The notes: generated by a model from the letters alone, not told the origin. A stretch of 43,534 bases of DNA from Arthrobacter sp. ISL-28 (GCF_018613875.1 NZ_JAGGPJ010000020.1:1-43534); one strand, 5' to 3'; shown: positions 33,895 to 42,463, counted from the first letter of the stretch. Numbers and translations: made by a program.

Positions 33895-35004
33895 GTGGTT
33901 TCCCCCCTTTCTTCCGACTCCGGCCGTGTGCCCGGCGCCTCCATCACCCGCCGCACCCTGCTCAAGACGGCCGGCAAGGCAACCGCCGTCATGGCTGCCG
34001 CAGCCCTTGCCCTGACCGGCTGCTCCACCGGCCCGGCCGCCTCTGCCTCAGATCCGTCCGCTTCTGAATCGGCCAGCTCACAGTTCCCCGTCACCATCAA
34101 GCATGCCTTCGGTGAGACCACCATCAAGGCCAAGCCCCAGCGCGTCGCCACCGTGTCCTGGGTCAATGACGACGTCGCCATTGCCTTGGACGTGGTTCCC
34201 GTGGGCGTTCCCAAGAATGAGTGGGGCGGCAACGACAAAGGCTCCACTCCCTGGAAGGACGCCGCTCTCGAGAAGCTCGGTGCCGGCTTCGGCTCCGACA
34301 AGGCGCCCGTGCAGTATTCCGAGGCCGACGGCATCAACTTCACCGAGATCGCCAAGCTCAACCCGGACGTCATCCTGGGCGCCTACTCCGGCCTGACCGC
34401 CGAGGATTACAAGAAGCTCAGCGAGATCGCCCCCGTGGTCGCCCACCCGGACGTTGCGTACGGCACCTCCTGGCAGGACTCCACCAGCATCATCGGCAAG
34501 GCTCTCGGCAAGGACGCCGAGGCCGCGAAGCTGATCGCCGACACCGAGGCCACCATCAAGGAGAAGGCCGCCAAGTACCCGCAGATCGAGGGCAAGAGCT
34601 TTATTTACGGCAACCTCGAGCCCGCCAAGGGCGATGGCGTCAATGTCTACACTGCCAACGACAACCGCCCGCGCTTCCTGTCCTCCATCGGGATGAAGCT
34701 GGCCCCGGTGGTGGAGGAGAAGTCGAAGGGTTCCAAGGAATTCTTCGTGGCGTGGTCCGCTGAAAAGGCCAACGAACTCGAATCCGACATCTTCGTGACC
34801 TGGGTTCCCGATGCCAAGACCAGCGATGCCATCAAGAAGGATCCGCTGCTGGGCCAGATCCCCGCGATCAAGAAGGGCGCCCTGGTCGCAGATTCCGACA
34901 ACACGCTCACCCTCTCCATCTCAGCCTCGTCCCCGCTGAGCCTGCCGTGGTCGCTGGACACGTTCCTTCCGCAGCTGGGTAAAGCTGCCGACGCAGTCAA
35001 GTAA
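33895..35004 (+). CDS. Iron-siderophore ABC transporter, substrate-binding lipoprotein
   Basis: This 369-residue binding protein starts at GTG 33895 (AAGGAG 4 bases upstream). The N terminus combines a twin-arginine motif (ITRRTLLK, Arg19-Arg20) with a lipobox (LALTGC, Cys43), so it is probably a Tat-exported lipoprotein. The mature part is a class III periplasmic-binding fold (about 65-365): QRVATVSWVNDDVAIALDVV, NFTEIAKLNPDVILGAYSGL and FVAWSAEKANELESDIFVTW. It captures ferric siderophore at the cell surface and passes it to the permeases encoded next. An iron box lies 33 bases before the start. It is first in a five-gene operon. Confidence 0.9.
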   Translation: MVSPLSSDSGRVPGASITRRTLLKTAGKATAVMAAAALALTGCSTGPAASASDPSASESASSQFPVTIKHAFGETTIKAKPQRVATVSWVNDDVAIALDVVPVGVPKNEWGGNDKGSTPWKDAALEKLGAGFGSDKAPVQYSEADGINFTEIAKLNPDVILGAYSGLTAEDYKKLSEIAPVVAHPDVAYGTSWQDSTSIIGKALGKDAEAAKLIADTEATIKEKAAKYPQIEGKSFIYGNLEPAKGDGVNVYTANDNRPRFLSSIGMKLAPVVEEKSKGSKEFFVAWSAEKANELESDIFVTWVPDAKTSDAIKKDPLLGQIPAIKKGALVADSDNTLTLSISASSPLSLPWSLDTFLPQLGKAADAVK

Positions 35005-35010
35005 CCAGTC

Positions 35011-36153
35011 ATGACACCAAGTACGACGACGGCGGCCCGCGGCACGGCTTCCGGCTCGCCCTCCGGCCGGGTCACCCCACGCGATCGGACAGCTGAGGCC
35101 CCCATGGCGGCCGGAACAGGGCCGCACGTGGCGGTTCGCGCTCCGCAGCGGGGCAGCGCACTCGGGAAGCAGGCCGCCTGGCTGCTGGCCGCCGTCGTCG
35201 TACTTATTCTTGCCGCTGCAGTTTCCCTGGCCGTCGGCGCCCGCGGCCTCCCGCTGGACACCGTCTGGCTGGCTCTGACCCAGTTCGACCCGGCCGACGG
35301 CGACCACGCCGTGGTCCACGCCCGCATCCCGCGCACAATCCTGGGGCTGCTCGCGGGCGGCGCCCTCGGCCTGGCCGGCACTGCCATGCAGGGCGTGACC
35401 CGCAATCCGCTGGCGGATCCCGGAATCATCGGGGTCAACGCCGGTGCGGCGCTGGCCGTGGTCACGGGAATCTACGTCTTCGGCGTCTCGTCCCTGACCG
35501 GGTACATCTGGTTCGCGTTCATCGGGGCCGCAGCGGCCGCCGTCGTCGTTTATCTGATTGCCTCCATGGGCCGGGACGGTGCGACGCCGGTCAAGCTCGC
35601 GCTCGCGGGCGCTGCCCTGAACGCCGGACTGTACTCGCTGATGAACGTCATTCTGGTTTCCAGCCAGGACACCCTGGACCGCTTCCGGTTCTGGCAGGTG
35701 GGCGGGATCGCCGGACGCGACTGGTCGGTGGTCCTGCCAGGCCTGCCGTTTCTCGCGGCTGGCGCGCTGATCGTGATCTTCACCGGACGCATCCTCAACA
35801 GCCTTGCCCTCGGCGACGATATCGCCCGTGGCCTGGGCCAGCGCGTGGGCCTGGCCCGCGGGGTGACGGCGCTGGGCATCGTGCTGCTATGTGGCTCGGC
35901 CACCGCGCTCGCCGGCCCGATCGCGTTCGTGGGCCTGGTCATTCCGCATGCCGTCCGCTTCCTGACCGGTCCGGACTACCGCTGGATCCTGCCGTTTTCG
36001 CTGGTTCTCGCTCCGGCGCTGCTGCTGATCGCTGATGTGATCGGCCGTGTGGTGCTGCTCCCAGGCGAGGTTCCGGCAGGCATCATGACCGCCCTCGTGG
36101 GCGCCCCTGCGTTCGTGTGGCTCGTCCGCCGCGGCAAGGGGGCCGGACTGTGA
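35011..36153 (+). CDS. Iron-siderophore ABC transporter permease (FecCD), first subunit
   Basis: This 380-residue integral membrane protein belongs to the FecCD/BtuC family. A Thr/Arg/Pro-rich cytoplasmic lead (1-50) precedes about 9-10 membrane helices. Family marks are RIPRTILGLLAGGALGLAGT, GVTRNPLADPGIIGVNAGAA, ALGDDIARGLGQRVGLARGV (the contact with the ATPase) and GPIAFVGLVIPHAVRFLTGP. It forms half of the pore. It starts 6 bases after the binding-protein stop and ends in a GTGA overlap with the second permease, as expected for a heterodimer made in equal amounts. Confidence 0.92.
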   Translation: MTPSTTTAARGTASGSPSGRVTPRDRTAEAPMAAGTGPHVAVRAPQRGSALGKQAAWLLAAVVVLILAAAVSLAVGARGLPLDTVWLALTQFDPADGDHAVVHARIPRTILGLLAGGALGLAGTAMQGVTRNPLADPGIIGVNAGAALAVVTGIYVFGVSSLTGYIWFAFIGAAAAAVVVYLIASMGRDGATPVKLALAGAALNAGLYSLMNVILVSSQDTLDRFRFWQVGGIAGRDWSVVLPGLPFLAAGALIVIFTGRILNSLALGDDIARGLGQRVGLARGVTALGIVLLCGSATALAGPIAFVGLVIPHAVRFLTGPDYRWILPFSLVLAPALLLIADVIGRVVLLPGEVPAGIMTALVGAPAFVWLVRRGKGAGL

Positions 36154-37292
36154 TCACCCAGCAGGCAACCGCGCGCGAACGGGCAGATAATGCCCTCAAA
36201 ACCCCAAAAACAGGGCATCATCTGCCCGTTCGCGCATCATTCCTGACCCGGAAGCTCCTGAACCGGACAGCGCTCCTGGCCGCCGCCGTCGTGGTTCTCT
36301 TCGCCGCGAGCATCCTCCTGGGCAGCTACACCGTGACCGTCCCCGACTTCTTCCGGATCCTCGCAGCCCACGTCACCGGCGGCGAGAAAATCCCCGGTGC
36401 CAGCTTCATCGTGATGGAGAGCAAACTGCCGCGGGCCGTGATCGGCACCATGATCGGCGTCGCATTCGGGCTGTCCGGCGGCCTCTTCCAGACGATGCTG
36501 CGCAACCCGCTGGCCAGCCCCGACGTCATCGGCATCAGCTACGGCGCAAGCGCGGCTGCCGTCACGGCCATCGTGGTGTTCGGAGCGACGGGCGCCGCGG
36601 TGTCCGGCGCTGCCCTTGTAGGCGCCCTTGCCGTGGCGGCGCTGATCTACGGCATCTCGCGCAGCGCCTCACTCGGAGCCGGTGCAGGAGCCGGAGGCAG
36701 CAGCCGCGGCAGCACTGCCGGGAACCGGCTCATCCTCGCGGGCGTCGGCATCGCCTCGGCACTCGGCGCCGTGGTCAACTTCCTGCTGACCCGCACGGAC
36801 ATCCGCACCGCGGCCGACGCCCTGGTCTGGCTGAACGGCTCGCTGAACTCCGCCAGCTGGGGCCGCGCCGGAGTGCTGGCCCTGGCGCTCCTGGCGCTGG
36901 TGCCGGCCACCGTCCTGCTGGCCGGCACGCTGCGCATCCTGGACCTCGGCGACGACACCGCCGCCGGACTCGGCATCCGCGTGGACCGCACCCGGCTGGG
37001 GGTGGTGCTCACCGCCGTCGCGCTGGCAGCAGTGGCGACGGCGGCCGCCGGGCCGGTGGCGTTCGTCGCCTTCCTGTCCGGCCCCATTGCCCGCCGCTTC
37101 ACCCGCAAGGCCAGCCTCCCGGCGTCGGCCCTTGTCGGTGTCCTGATCGTCTTGGCCGCGGACTACTTCGCGGCCAATATCGCCCCTCTCCTGCTGGACG
37201 GCACGGTGCTGCCGGTTGGCGTGGTCACCGGCGCCCTCGGTGCCCCCTTCCTGCTGTGGCTGCTGGTCACGGCCAACCGAAAGGATGCCTGA
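36150..37292 (+). CDS. Iron-siderophore ABC transporter permease (FecCD), second subunit
   Basis: This 380-residue FecCD protein starts at GTG 36150, inside the stop of the first permease (GTGA), with AAGGGGG upstream. After about 35 cytoplasmic residues come the membrane helices. LPRAVIGTMIGVAFGLSGGL, TMLRNPLASPDVIGISYGAS, DLGDDTAAGLGIRVDRTRLG and GPVAFVAFLSGPIARRFTRK are visible. Residues 8-28 are encoded by a long inverted repeat (36173-36235) that does not break the frame. No better start codon follows the palindrome, so it appears truly translated. Confidence 0.9.
   Translation: MITQQATARERADNALKTPKTGHHLPVRASFLTRKLLNRTALLAAAVVVLFAASILLGSYTVTVPDFFRILAAHVTGGEKIPGASFIVMESKLPRAVIGTMIGVAFGLSGGLFQTMLRNPLASPDVIGISYGASAAAVTAIVVFGATGAAVSGAALVGALAVAALIYGISRSASLGAGAGAGGSSRGSTAGNRLILAGVGIASALGAVVNFLLTRTDIRTAADALVWLNGSLNSASWGRAGVLALALLALVPATVLLAGTLRILDLGDDTAAGLGIRVDRTRLGVVLTAVALAAVATAAAGPVAFVAFLSGPIARRFTRKASLPASALVGVLIVLAADYFAANIAPLLLDGTVLPVGVVTGALGAPFLLWLLVTANRKDA
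36173..36235. repeat. Long inverted repeat inside the second permease gene
   Basis: Two 24-base arms (36173-36196 and 36212-36235), beginning GCGCGAACGGGCAGAT and ending ATCTGCCCGTTCGCGC, are reverse complements with one mismatch. The 15-base loop is CAAAACCCCAAAAAC. The element is 63 bases (21 codons), so it keeps the frame. Confidence 0.85.
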
Positions 37293-37293
37293 C

Positions 37294-38121
37294 ATGGCCG
37301 TTCTCAAAGCGAAGGATCTGACGCTGCAGTACGACCAGCGGCGGGTTGTCGACGGACTCACGGCCGAGATCCCCGAAGGCAGGGTGACCATGATCGTGGG
37401 CGCCAACGCCTGCGGCAAGTCCACGCTGCTGCGCGGGCTGTCCCGGCTCCTCAAGCCGGCCAGCGGCACCGTCACCCTTGACGGCAAGGACATCCACTCC
37501 CGCCCGGCACGCGAACTTGCCCGCACGCTCGGGCTGCTGCCGCAGCACCCCACCGCCCCGGACGGCATCACCGTCCGCGACCTGGTGGGCCGGGGCCGCT
37601 ACCCGCACCAGGGCTTCTTCCGTAGCTGGTCGGAGAAGGACGACGCCGCGGTGCAGCGCGCGCTGGAAGCGACCGAAACGCTGGACCTCGCCGGGCGGAA
37701 TGTCGACGAGCTGTCCGGCGGCCAGCGCCAGCGCGTCTGGATCGCCATGGCGCTGGCACAGGAAACGGACGTTCTACTGCTCGACGAGCCCACAACGTAC
37801 CTGGACCTCGCACACCAAGTGGAGGTCCTGGATCTGGTCACCGACCTCAACCGCCTGCGGGGCACCACCGTGGCGATCGTGCTGCACGACCTCAACCTGG
37901 CAGCCCGCTACGCCGACCACGTCATCGCCTTGAAAGGTGGGCGGATCGTTGCCGAGGGGGCAGCGCCGCAGGTGATCACGGAAGAACTGGTCCGGGATGT
38001 CTTCGGGCTGGAATCACGGGTGCTGCCCGATCCCGTGTCCGGCACCCCGCTGATCATCCCGATCGGGCGCCACCATGCTGCCCCAAAAGCCGCAACCACA
38101 ACCCTGGAGTTGGTCTCATGA
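37294..38121 (+). CDS. Iron-siderophore ABC transporter ATP-binding protein
   Basis: This 275-residue ATPase has Walker A GANACGKST (36-44), a Q-loop in LGLLPQHPTAPDGITVRDLV, the signature LSGGQRQRVWIAMAL, Walker B DVLLLDEPTTYLD and the switch His in VLHDLNLAARYAD. This order and the FecE/FhuC-like segments point to siderophore import. The ATG at 37294 follows AAAGGA. It starts just after the second permease and overlaps the siderophore reductase gene by 4 bases (ATGA). Confidence 0.93.
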   Translation: MAVLKAKDLTLQYDQRRVVDGLTAEIPEGRVTMIVGANACGKSTLLRGLSRLLKPASGTVTLDGKDIHSRPARELARTLGLLPQHPTAPDGITVRDLVGRGRYPHQGFFRSWSEKDDAAVQRALEATETLDLAGRNVDELSGGQRQRVWIAMALAQETDVLLLDEPTTYLDLAHQVEVLDLVTDLNRLRGTTVAIVLHDLNLAARYADHVIALKGGRIVAEGAAPQVITEELVRDVFGLESRVLPDPVSGTPLIIPIGRHHAAPKAATTTLELVS

Positions 38122-39212
38122 GTTCAGCACACATCCCGGCACGAACCGCGACGAAGGCCGCGGCAGGAGAAGCTGCGGCAAGGCCCCAGTTCACCACCGA
38201 GCCGATGACGCTCGCGTTCGACGTCACGGTCAGCGCTGTCCAGGAACTCGGGCCCAACTTCCGCCGGATTACGTTCGGCGGCTACTCGCTGCGGGACTTC
38301 GGCGTGCACGGGCGCACCATGGACCTGCGCATCAAGCTGATGATCCCTTCCCTCGACGAGGACGGCACGCAGCTTCCGCTGCCGTCCTTCCGGATGGAGA
38401 ATACCGGCTGGTACAAGGAGTGGCTGGCCATGGAGCCGGCAACCCGCGGCTCCATGCGCACGTACACGGTGCGGCAGGCCCGGCTGGATGCCGTGTACCC
38501 CGAGATCGACGTCGATTTCGTGATGCACTTCGACGCTGCCGGCAACGGCGGCCCCGCCGCGAATTGGGCCCGCACTGCACGGCCGGGCGATGCCCTGGCG
38601 ATCATAGGCCCCAACAACCGTGCCGCCCACTGCGTCACGGCGGAAATCTACTCGGGCATTGAGTGGCGGCCCGGCCTCGCCCAGCGCGTCCTCCTCGCGG
38701 GCGACGAGACTGCCGTTCCCGCGATCAGCGCCATCCTGGAAAACCTGCCGGAGTACATGACCGGCCACGCCCTCCTTGAGGTCCCGGAGGCCGGCGACTT
38801 CCTCGACCTCAGGACAGCCGCCGACGTCGAAATCACCTGGCTGGCCCGCGGTGCCTCCATCGGCCGCTCCCGGCCTCACGGCGAGCTGCTCCAGGAAGCG
38901 GTGCGCTCGGCCGTGCCGGTACCGGGCTGGGTGGGCATCAAGTCGCCGGACGCCGCCGCCGGCCCGGAACCGGAAGACGTCGATGTGGACAAGGACATCC
39001 TGTGGGAAACGCCGGCACGAATGGACACGGAGGCCATCGGCGCCACCAAGAACCCGGCCATGCCCGCAGGTGCCATGCCTTTCTACGCCTGGATTGCGGG
39101 CGAAGCCGGAGTCATCAAGGACATGCGGCGCTATCTGGTCCGGGACGTCGGGATCGACCGGAAGCAGGTCGCGTTCATGGGGTACTGGCGGCAGGGCAAG
39201 GCCGAGCGGTAA
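38118..39212 (+). CDS. Siderophore-interacting protein, NAD(P)H-dependent ferric-siderophore reductase
   Basis: This 364-residue protein has an FAD-binding domain (about 35-185) with the flavin motif RTYTVRQ (114-120). A C-terminal NAD(P)H-binding SIP domain follows (GDETAVPAISAILENLPEYM, then FYAWIAGEAGVIKDMRRYLV and AFMGYWRQG at the end). Such enzymes release iron by reducing ferric siderophores in the cytoplasm. An insert of about 55 residues (PDAAAGPEPEDVDVDKDILW region) lengthens the linker before the last motifs. It is last in the uptake operon and overlaps the ATPase gene. Confidence 0.9.
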   Translation: MSSAHIPARTATKAAAGEAAARPQFTTEPMTLAFDVTVSAVQELGPNFRRITFGGYSLRDFGVHGRTMDLRIKLMIPSLDEDGTQLPLPSFRMENTGWYKEWLAMEPATRGSMRTYTVRQARLDAVYPEIDVDFVMHFDAAGNGGPAANWARTARPGDALAIIGPNNRAAHCVTAEIYSGIEWRPGLAQRVLLAGDETAVPAISAILENLPEYMTGHALLEVPEAGDFLDLRTAADVEITWLARGASIGRSRPHGELLQEAVRSAVPVPGWVGIKSPDAAAGPEPEDVDVDKDILWETPARMDTEAIGATKNPAMPAGAMPFYAWIAGEAGVIKDMRRYLVRDVGIDRKQVAFMGYWRQGKAER

Positions 39213-39275
39213 CATCCTCGCCGGCTTTTGAATGAACGTTAAGGCCGAATTTCCCTGACGGTCTCCTCGAATGAG

Positions 39276-39281
39276 TAGGTT
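39276..39281 (+). promoter_or_regulatory. Candidate -10 element of a leaderless promoter
   Basis: TAGGTT ends 6 bases before the GTG at 39288. No Shine-Dalgarno sequence and no good -35 box are seen. Confidence 0.4.
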
Positions 39282-39287
39282 CGCTGG

Positions 39288-40121
39288 GTGACTGGTTCTC
39301 CTTTGCTTTCGAGTCCCGGTGGGCGGCGGGTGTTTGTTGCTTTGGGGGATTCCTTCACTGAGGGGGTGGGGGACCGGAGCAAGCATCTGCCGAACGGCGT
39401 GCGCGGCTGGGCCGACCGGGTGGCGGAGAAGCTCGCCAAGGCAGAGCCTGGCTGGGAGTACGCCAACCTGGCCATCCGGAGCAAGCGGCTGCGGCACATC
39501 ATCGCCGAACAGCTGGAACCGGCGCTCGCCATGGAGCCGACCCTGGTCACGCTGTACGCGGGCGGCAATGACATCTTGGATTTCGGGACGGACATGAATG
39601 AGCTCATGGCCCAGTACGAAGTACTTGTGGCTCGTCTCGCTGCGACAGGCGCCACGCTGGTGCTGTTCACCGGCTTCGACGTCAAGGTCTCCCCGCTGCT
39701 GGAGCCGCTGAAAAAGCGGAACAGCGCGTACAACCAACGGGTGCGGGGCGTTGCGGCCAAGTATGGCGCCGTGCTGGTGGACTACTGGGCCTTCGATGCC
39801 TTCCACGACCGCAGGATGTGGGATGCGGACCGGCTGCACATGTCCAAGGCAGGCCACAAATATCTGGCGGCGCAGGTCCTGGACCACCTCGGGGTGCCGC
39901 ACAAGATCAGCCTCAAGGAGTGGGAGCCCCCGGCCAGGACAACGCTGCGCGACTGGGAGCGGCGGCAGCGGCGCTGGGTGAATGACTGGGTGCTGCCGTT
40001 GTTCGGCCGGAAACTCCGCGGCGTCACGCTCGGGGACAAGCTCACCCCTCGCTGGCCAAACCCCGTGGAAGTGCCGCGCAAGGGCGGGCTGAAAAAGTTG
40101 ATGGAACAAGCCGACCGCTGA
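39288..40121 (+). CDS. SGNH/GDSL hydrolase, paralogue 1
   Basis: This 277-residue hydrolase has the GDSL block I (VALGDSFTEGVGD, Ser nucleophile), the block III motif GGNDI and the block V motif DRLHMSKAGH with the catalytic Asp and His. About 70 basic C-terminal residues (RRQRRWVNDWVLPLFGRKLR) follow the core. No signal peptide is seen. Members act as esterases or lipases on varied substrates. A second copy lies at 41257-42018 and shares the motifs, GVRGWADR and the C-terminal extension. The GTG start has no ribosome-binding site; a TAGGTT hexamer lies 6 bases upstream. Confidence 0.87.
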   Translation: MTGSPLLSSPGGRRVFVALGDSFTEGVGDRSKHLPNGVRGWADRVAEKLAKAEPGWEYANLAIRSKRLRHIIAEQLEPALAMEPTLVTLYAGGNDILDFGTDMNELMAQYEVLVARLAATGATLVLFTGFDVKVSPLLEPLKKRNSAYNQRVRGVAAKYGAVLVDYWAFDAFHDRRMWDADRLHMSKAGHKYLAAQVLDHLGVPHKISLKEWEPPARTTLRDWERRQRRWVNDWVLPLFGRKLRGVTLGDKLTPRWPNPVEVPRKGGLKKLMEQADR

Positions 40122-40192
40122 ACCGGCCCGGTTTTGGGGCAAGACTCCCCGGCAGGACACCCGGAGGGTGCATCGGGGGTCTCAAAAGTGGG

Positions 40193-40495
40193 CTAGTTCT
40201 GCTGCGCGGGCTGATCCAGCAGGTTTTCGAACCCAGGTGCCACCCGGTTCGCGGCAAATTCCATGACTTCGAACTCGGCCACACCGTTAATATAGAACGG
40301 GTCCTTGGCCAGGGAGGCGTCCAGCGTCTCCCTGTCGGCCTTGGAAAGCAGCAGGCCGCCGGTGCGCGGGACCTTCCGGCCAGCAGCCAGGAACACGCCG
40401 TCGTCGAAGGCGTCCTGGAGCCAGGCCACATGGGCGTCCAGGTGGTAGTCCACGATGTCTTGGGCAACTTTATAGGTCAGGGAAACTACGTACAT
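40193..40495 (-). CDS. YciI-family protein
   Basis: From the ATG at 40495 this encodes 100 residues of the YciI/dimeric alpha-beta barrel type. VVSLTYKVAQDIVDYHLDAH holds the conserved region, and the His-Asp pair and DPFYINGVAEFEVMEFAANR are typical. The biochemical role of most YciI proteins is unknown. It is divergent from the MarR gene 186 bases away, so MarR might regulate it. No ribosome-binding site is visible; a TAGGCT hexamer lies 7 bases upstream of the ATG. Confidence 0.85.
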   Translation of the reverse strand: MYVVSLTYKVAQDIVDYHLDAHVAWLQDAFDDGVFLAAGRKVPRTGGLLLSKADRETLDASLAKDPFYINGVAEFEVMEFAANRVAPGFENLLDQPAQQN

Positions 40496-40502
40496 GCCCG
40501 CC

Positions 40503-40508
40503 AGCCTA
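40503..40508 (-). promoter_or_regulatory. Candidate -10 element of the YciI gene
   Basis: TAGGCT on the minus strand ends 7 bases before the ATG at 40495, another leaderless-type arrangement. The -35 is poor. Confidence 0.35.
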
Positions 40509-40644
40509 CCGCCCTTCGCGGCTGAGGCTTCTTCATCCAGTGCCACCGGCCCACGAGCCGAGACGCACCTGCTCCGGAAGCCTGCCCGGTAGACTGCCCT
40601 GCCGGGAGACTGCCGAGTCCCGGCCTTCCAAGGCGGTGCGCCGC

Positions 40645-40675
40645 TTGAACTGTCAATCTTTTTTTCTTCTAGTAT
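40645..40675 (+). promoter_or_regulatory. Leaderless promoter of the marR gene
   Basis: -35 TTGAAC (40645-40650) and -10 TAGTAT (40670-40675) or TCTAGT (40668-40673) frame a T-rich spacer of 19 or 17 bp. TAGTAT ends 6 bases before the ATG at 40682. Confidence 0.55.
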
Positions 40676-40681
40676 GGACCC

Positions 40682-41170
40682 ATGACGGAACCGCGCTGGC
40701 TCAACGCCGAAGAACGCCGTGCCTGGCTCGCCCAGGTGAGCATCAACACGATGCTGCCGGCGGCCCTGGATACCCAGCTGCACGCGGCCGGAAAGCTCTC
40801 GCTCTTCGATTACCACGTTCTGGCCATGCTCTCTGAGGCCGAGGGTCGCTTCCTGCCGATGAGTGAACTCGCGGCCCGCACCAGCGCGTCACTCTCCCGT
40901 CTGTCCCACGTAGTCACCAAGCTCCAGAACCGGGGTTGGGTGGAGCGCCGCCCGCACCCGGGGGACGCCCGCGTGACCACTGCGCATCTGACTAAAAAAG
41001 GTATGGCCACCATCGTGGAGCTTGCGCCGGGGCATGTGGAATCCGTCCGGTCCCTGTTCCTCGATGCTCTGACGGAGCGCGACGTCGCGGACCTCGCCCG
41101 CATCGGGGAGAAGATTGTGGCGCGCCTGGACGGCAACCACTGGATCCTCCGGGAGCAGCCGCCCGAGTAG
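40682..41170 (+). CDS. MarR-family transcriptional regulator
   Basis: This 162-residue regulator has the MarR winged helix (about 40-115). LSLFDYHVLAMLSEAEGRFL and MSELAARTSASLSRLSHVVT form the helix-turn-helix, and LQNRGWVERRPHPGDARVTT is the wing with the typical DxR. Dimerisation helices flank it. The ligand is unknown. It sits between two SGNH hydrolase paralogues and opposite the YciI gene. The ATG at 40682 has no Shine-Dalgarno sequence and lies at the expected transcription start. Confidence 0.9.
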   Translation: MTEPRWLNAEERRAWLAQVSINTMLPAALDTQLHAAGKLSLFDYHVLAMLSEAEGRFLPMSELAARTSASLSRLSHVVTKLQNRGWVERRPHPGDARVTTAHLTKKGMATIVELAPGHVESVRSLFLDALTERDVADLARIGEKIVARLDGNHWILREQPPE

Positions 41171-41221
41171 CGGTTCGCTCAAGCAGTATCCGCCCAAGCA
41201 GGTGGCCCAATCCCGCGAGTC

Positions 41222-41249
41222 TTGGTTGCTCGCAAACTGCTGGCAGACT
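41222..41249 (+). promoter_or_regulatory. Candidate leaderless promoter of SGNH paralogue 2
   Basis: -35 TTGGTT (41222-41227), a 16-bp spacer and -10 CAGACT (41244-41249) end 7 bases before the ATG at 41257. Confidence 0.4.
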
Positions 41250-41256
41250 GGGTTTT

Positions 41257-42018
41257 ATGGATTTTACGGCCCGGTATGTAGCAATAGGAGACTCTTTCAC
41301 GGAAGGAGTCGGTGACGACGACCCCACCCGTCCCAACGGCGTCCGCGGCTGGGCAGACCGAATGGCCGAGCAGCTCGGCGCCGTGGATCCCGGCTTCGGC
41401 TATGCGAACCTTGCCATACGCGGCAGGAAGCTCCGCCAGATCATGGCCGAACAGGTGGACGCCGCCGTCGAACTCAAACCCACACTGGTGAGCATCTACG
41501 CCGGAGCCAACGACATCCTGCGGCCCAAGGTCGATATTGATGATCTGCTCGTGGAGTACGACGCAGGGATCCGCAAGCTCACCGCCACCGGCGCCAGGTT
41601 GGTCATGTTCACCGGATTCGATTCACGAGGGTCCAAGATCTTCTCGACCACCCGCGGCCGCACCGCCATCTACAACGAACTCGTCCGAGGCATCGCAGGC
41701 GACCACGGCGCGCTGCTGGTCGACTACTGGCGCTTCAGCGAGTACCACGATTGGGGAATGTGGGCCAAGGACCGGATGCACATGTCCGCTGCCGGCCACG
41801 CGAATATGGCCAAGCGGGTCCTCACCGTCCTGGAACATGACCACTCGATCGAGGTCCCGCCCATGACGCCGGTGCCCGAACTCAGCCGAGGAGAGGCAAT
41901 ACGGGCCAACGCACGCTGGCTCCGGGAGTTCGCCGCCCCTTGGGTCGTCCGGCGGATTACCGGCAAATCCTCGGGCGACAACCTTCAGCCGAAGTACGGC
42001 CAACTCATCCGGCTCTAA
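41257..42018 (+). CDS. SGNH/GDSL hydrolase, paralogue 2
   Basis: This 253-residue hydrolase carries block I VAIGDSFTEGVGD (Ser nucleophile), block III GANDI and block V DRMHMSAAGH. It shares PNGVRGWADRMAEQL, YANLAIRGRKLRQIMAEQ and VDYWRF with the paralogue at 39288-40121, along with a C-terminal basic region ending in a PKYGQLIRL tail. No signal peptide is seen. The ATG at 41257 has no Shine-Dalgarno sequence. The pair probably arose by duplication, with the YciI and MarR genes in between. Confidence 0.88.
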   Translation: MDFTARYVAIGDSFTEGVGDDDPTRPNGVRGWADRMAEQLGAVDPGFGYANLAIRGRKLRQIMAEQVDAAVELKPTLVSIYAGANDILRPKVDIDDLLVEYDAGIRKLTATGARLVMFTGFDSRGSKIFSTTRGRTAIYNELVRGIAGDHGALLVDYWRFSEYHDWGMWAKDRMHMSAAGHANMAKRVLTVLEHDHSIEVPPMTPVPELSRGEAIRANARWLREFAAPWVVRRITGKSSGDNLQPKYGQLIRL

Positions 42019-42463
42019 CGGAGCCTGGCTAGCAGCATTGCCGAAACGGCTCTCGGTCAACTCCGAAAAGTGCCCGCGGCTTATACACCCTCTGCCGCCG
42101 GATTAGCCTTTAATTCGCACGTCTCGTAGACTTGGTAGGCGCTAGGTGGCGCGGAGCGTGTGCAATTGCTCCGGTTGGCGGCGACTGTTGGCAGTAATGA
42201 CAGTCCCAATGGCCGGTAGTTAGGGGCTCAAGTTGCGTGCATTCCTGTATTCGCCCAGCATCCCGGCACGTCGCGGTGGCTTCCACTGCCCGATGCCCGT
42301 GGCTCATCGTATTTCGCCGCAGCACGGAAATCATGGCTTTTGGCCGCTATTTCCAAGCTTGCGGATTGCCGGAACGCGTGGGGGCTGGATGCGGACGCCG
42401 CCTGCCGCACGGTGACGCAGAACTCTGCCAGCCGTTTCAATCATTTTTCAGAGGAGAGTCGTC
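42019..42463. other. Gene-free stretch before rpmB
   Basis: About 445 bases without a convincing gene on either strand; the short ORFs here lack a ribosome-binding site and family-like sequence. It should hold the rpmB promoter. TTTCAATCATTTTTCA (42435-42450), just before the Shine-Dalgarno GAGGAG, contains ATCATTTTTCA, which recalls one half of a Zur site, but it is not a full palindrome. Confidence 0.4.

Noticed and set aside
38124..40160. Minus-strand open frame of 678 codons opposite the siderophore reductase and first SGNH hydrolase
   Set aside because: Antisense shadow spanning two well-supported genes and the gap between them.
42435..42450. Full Zur operator before rpmB
   Set aside because: Only one half resembles the motif; the other half is in direct rather than inverted orientation, so I did not list it as a regulatory site.
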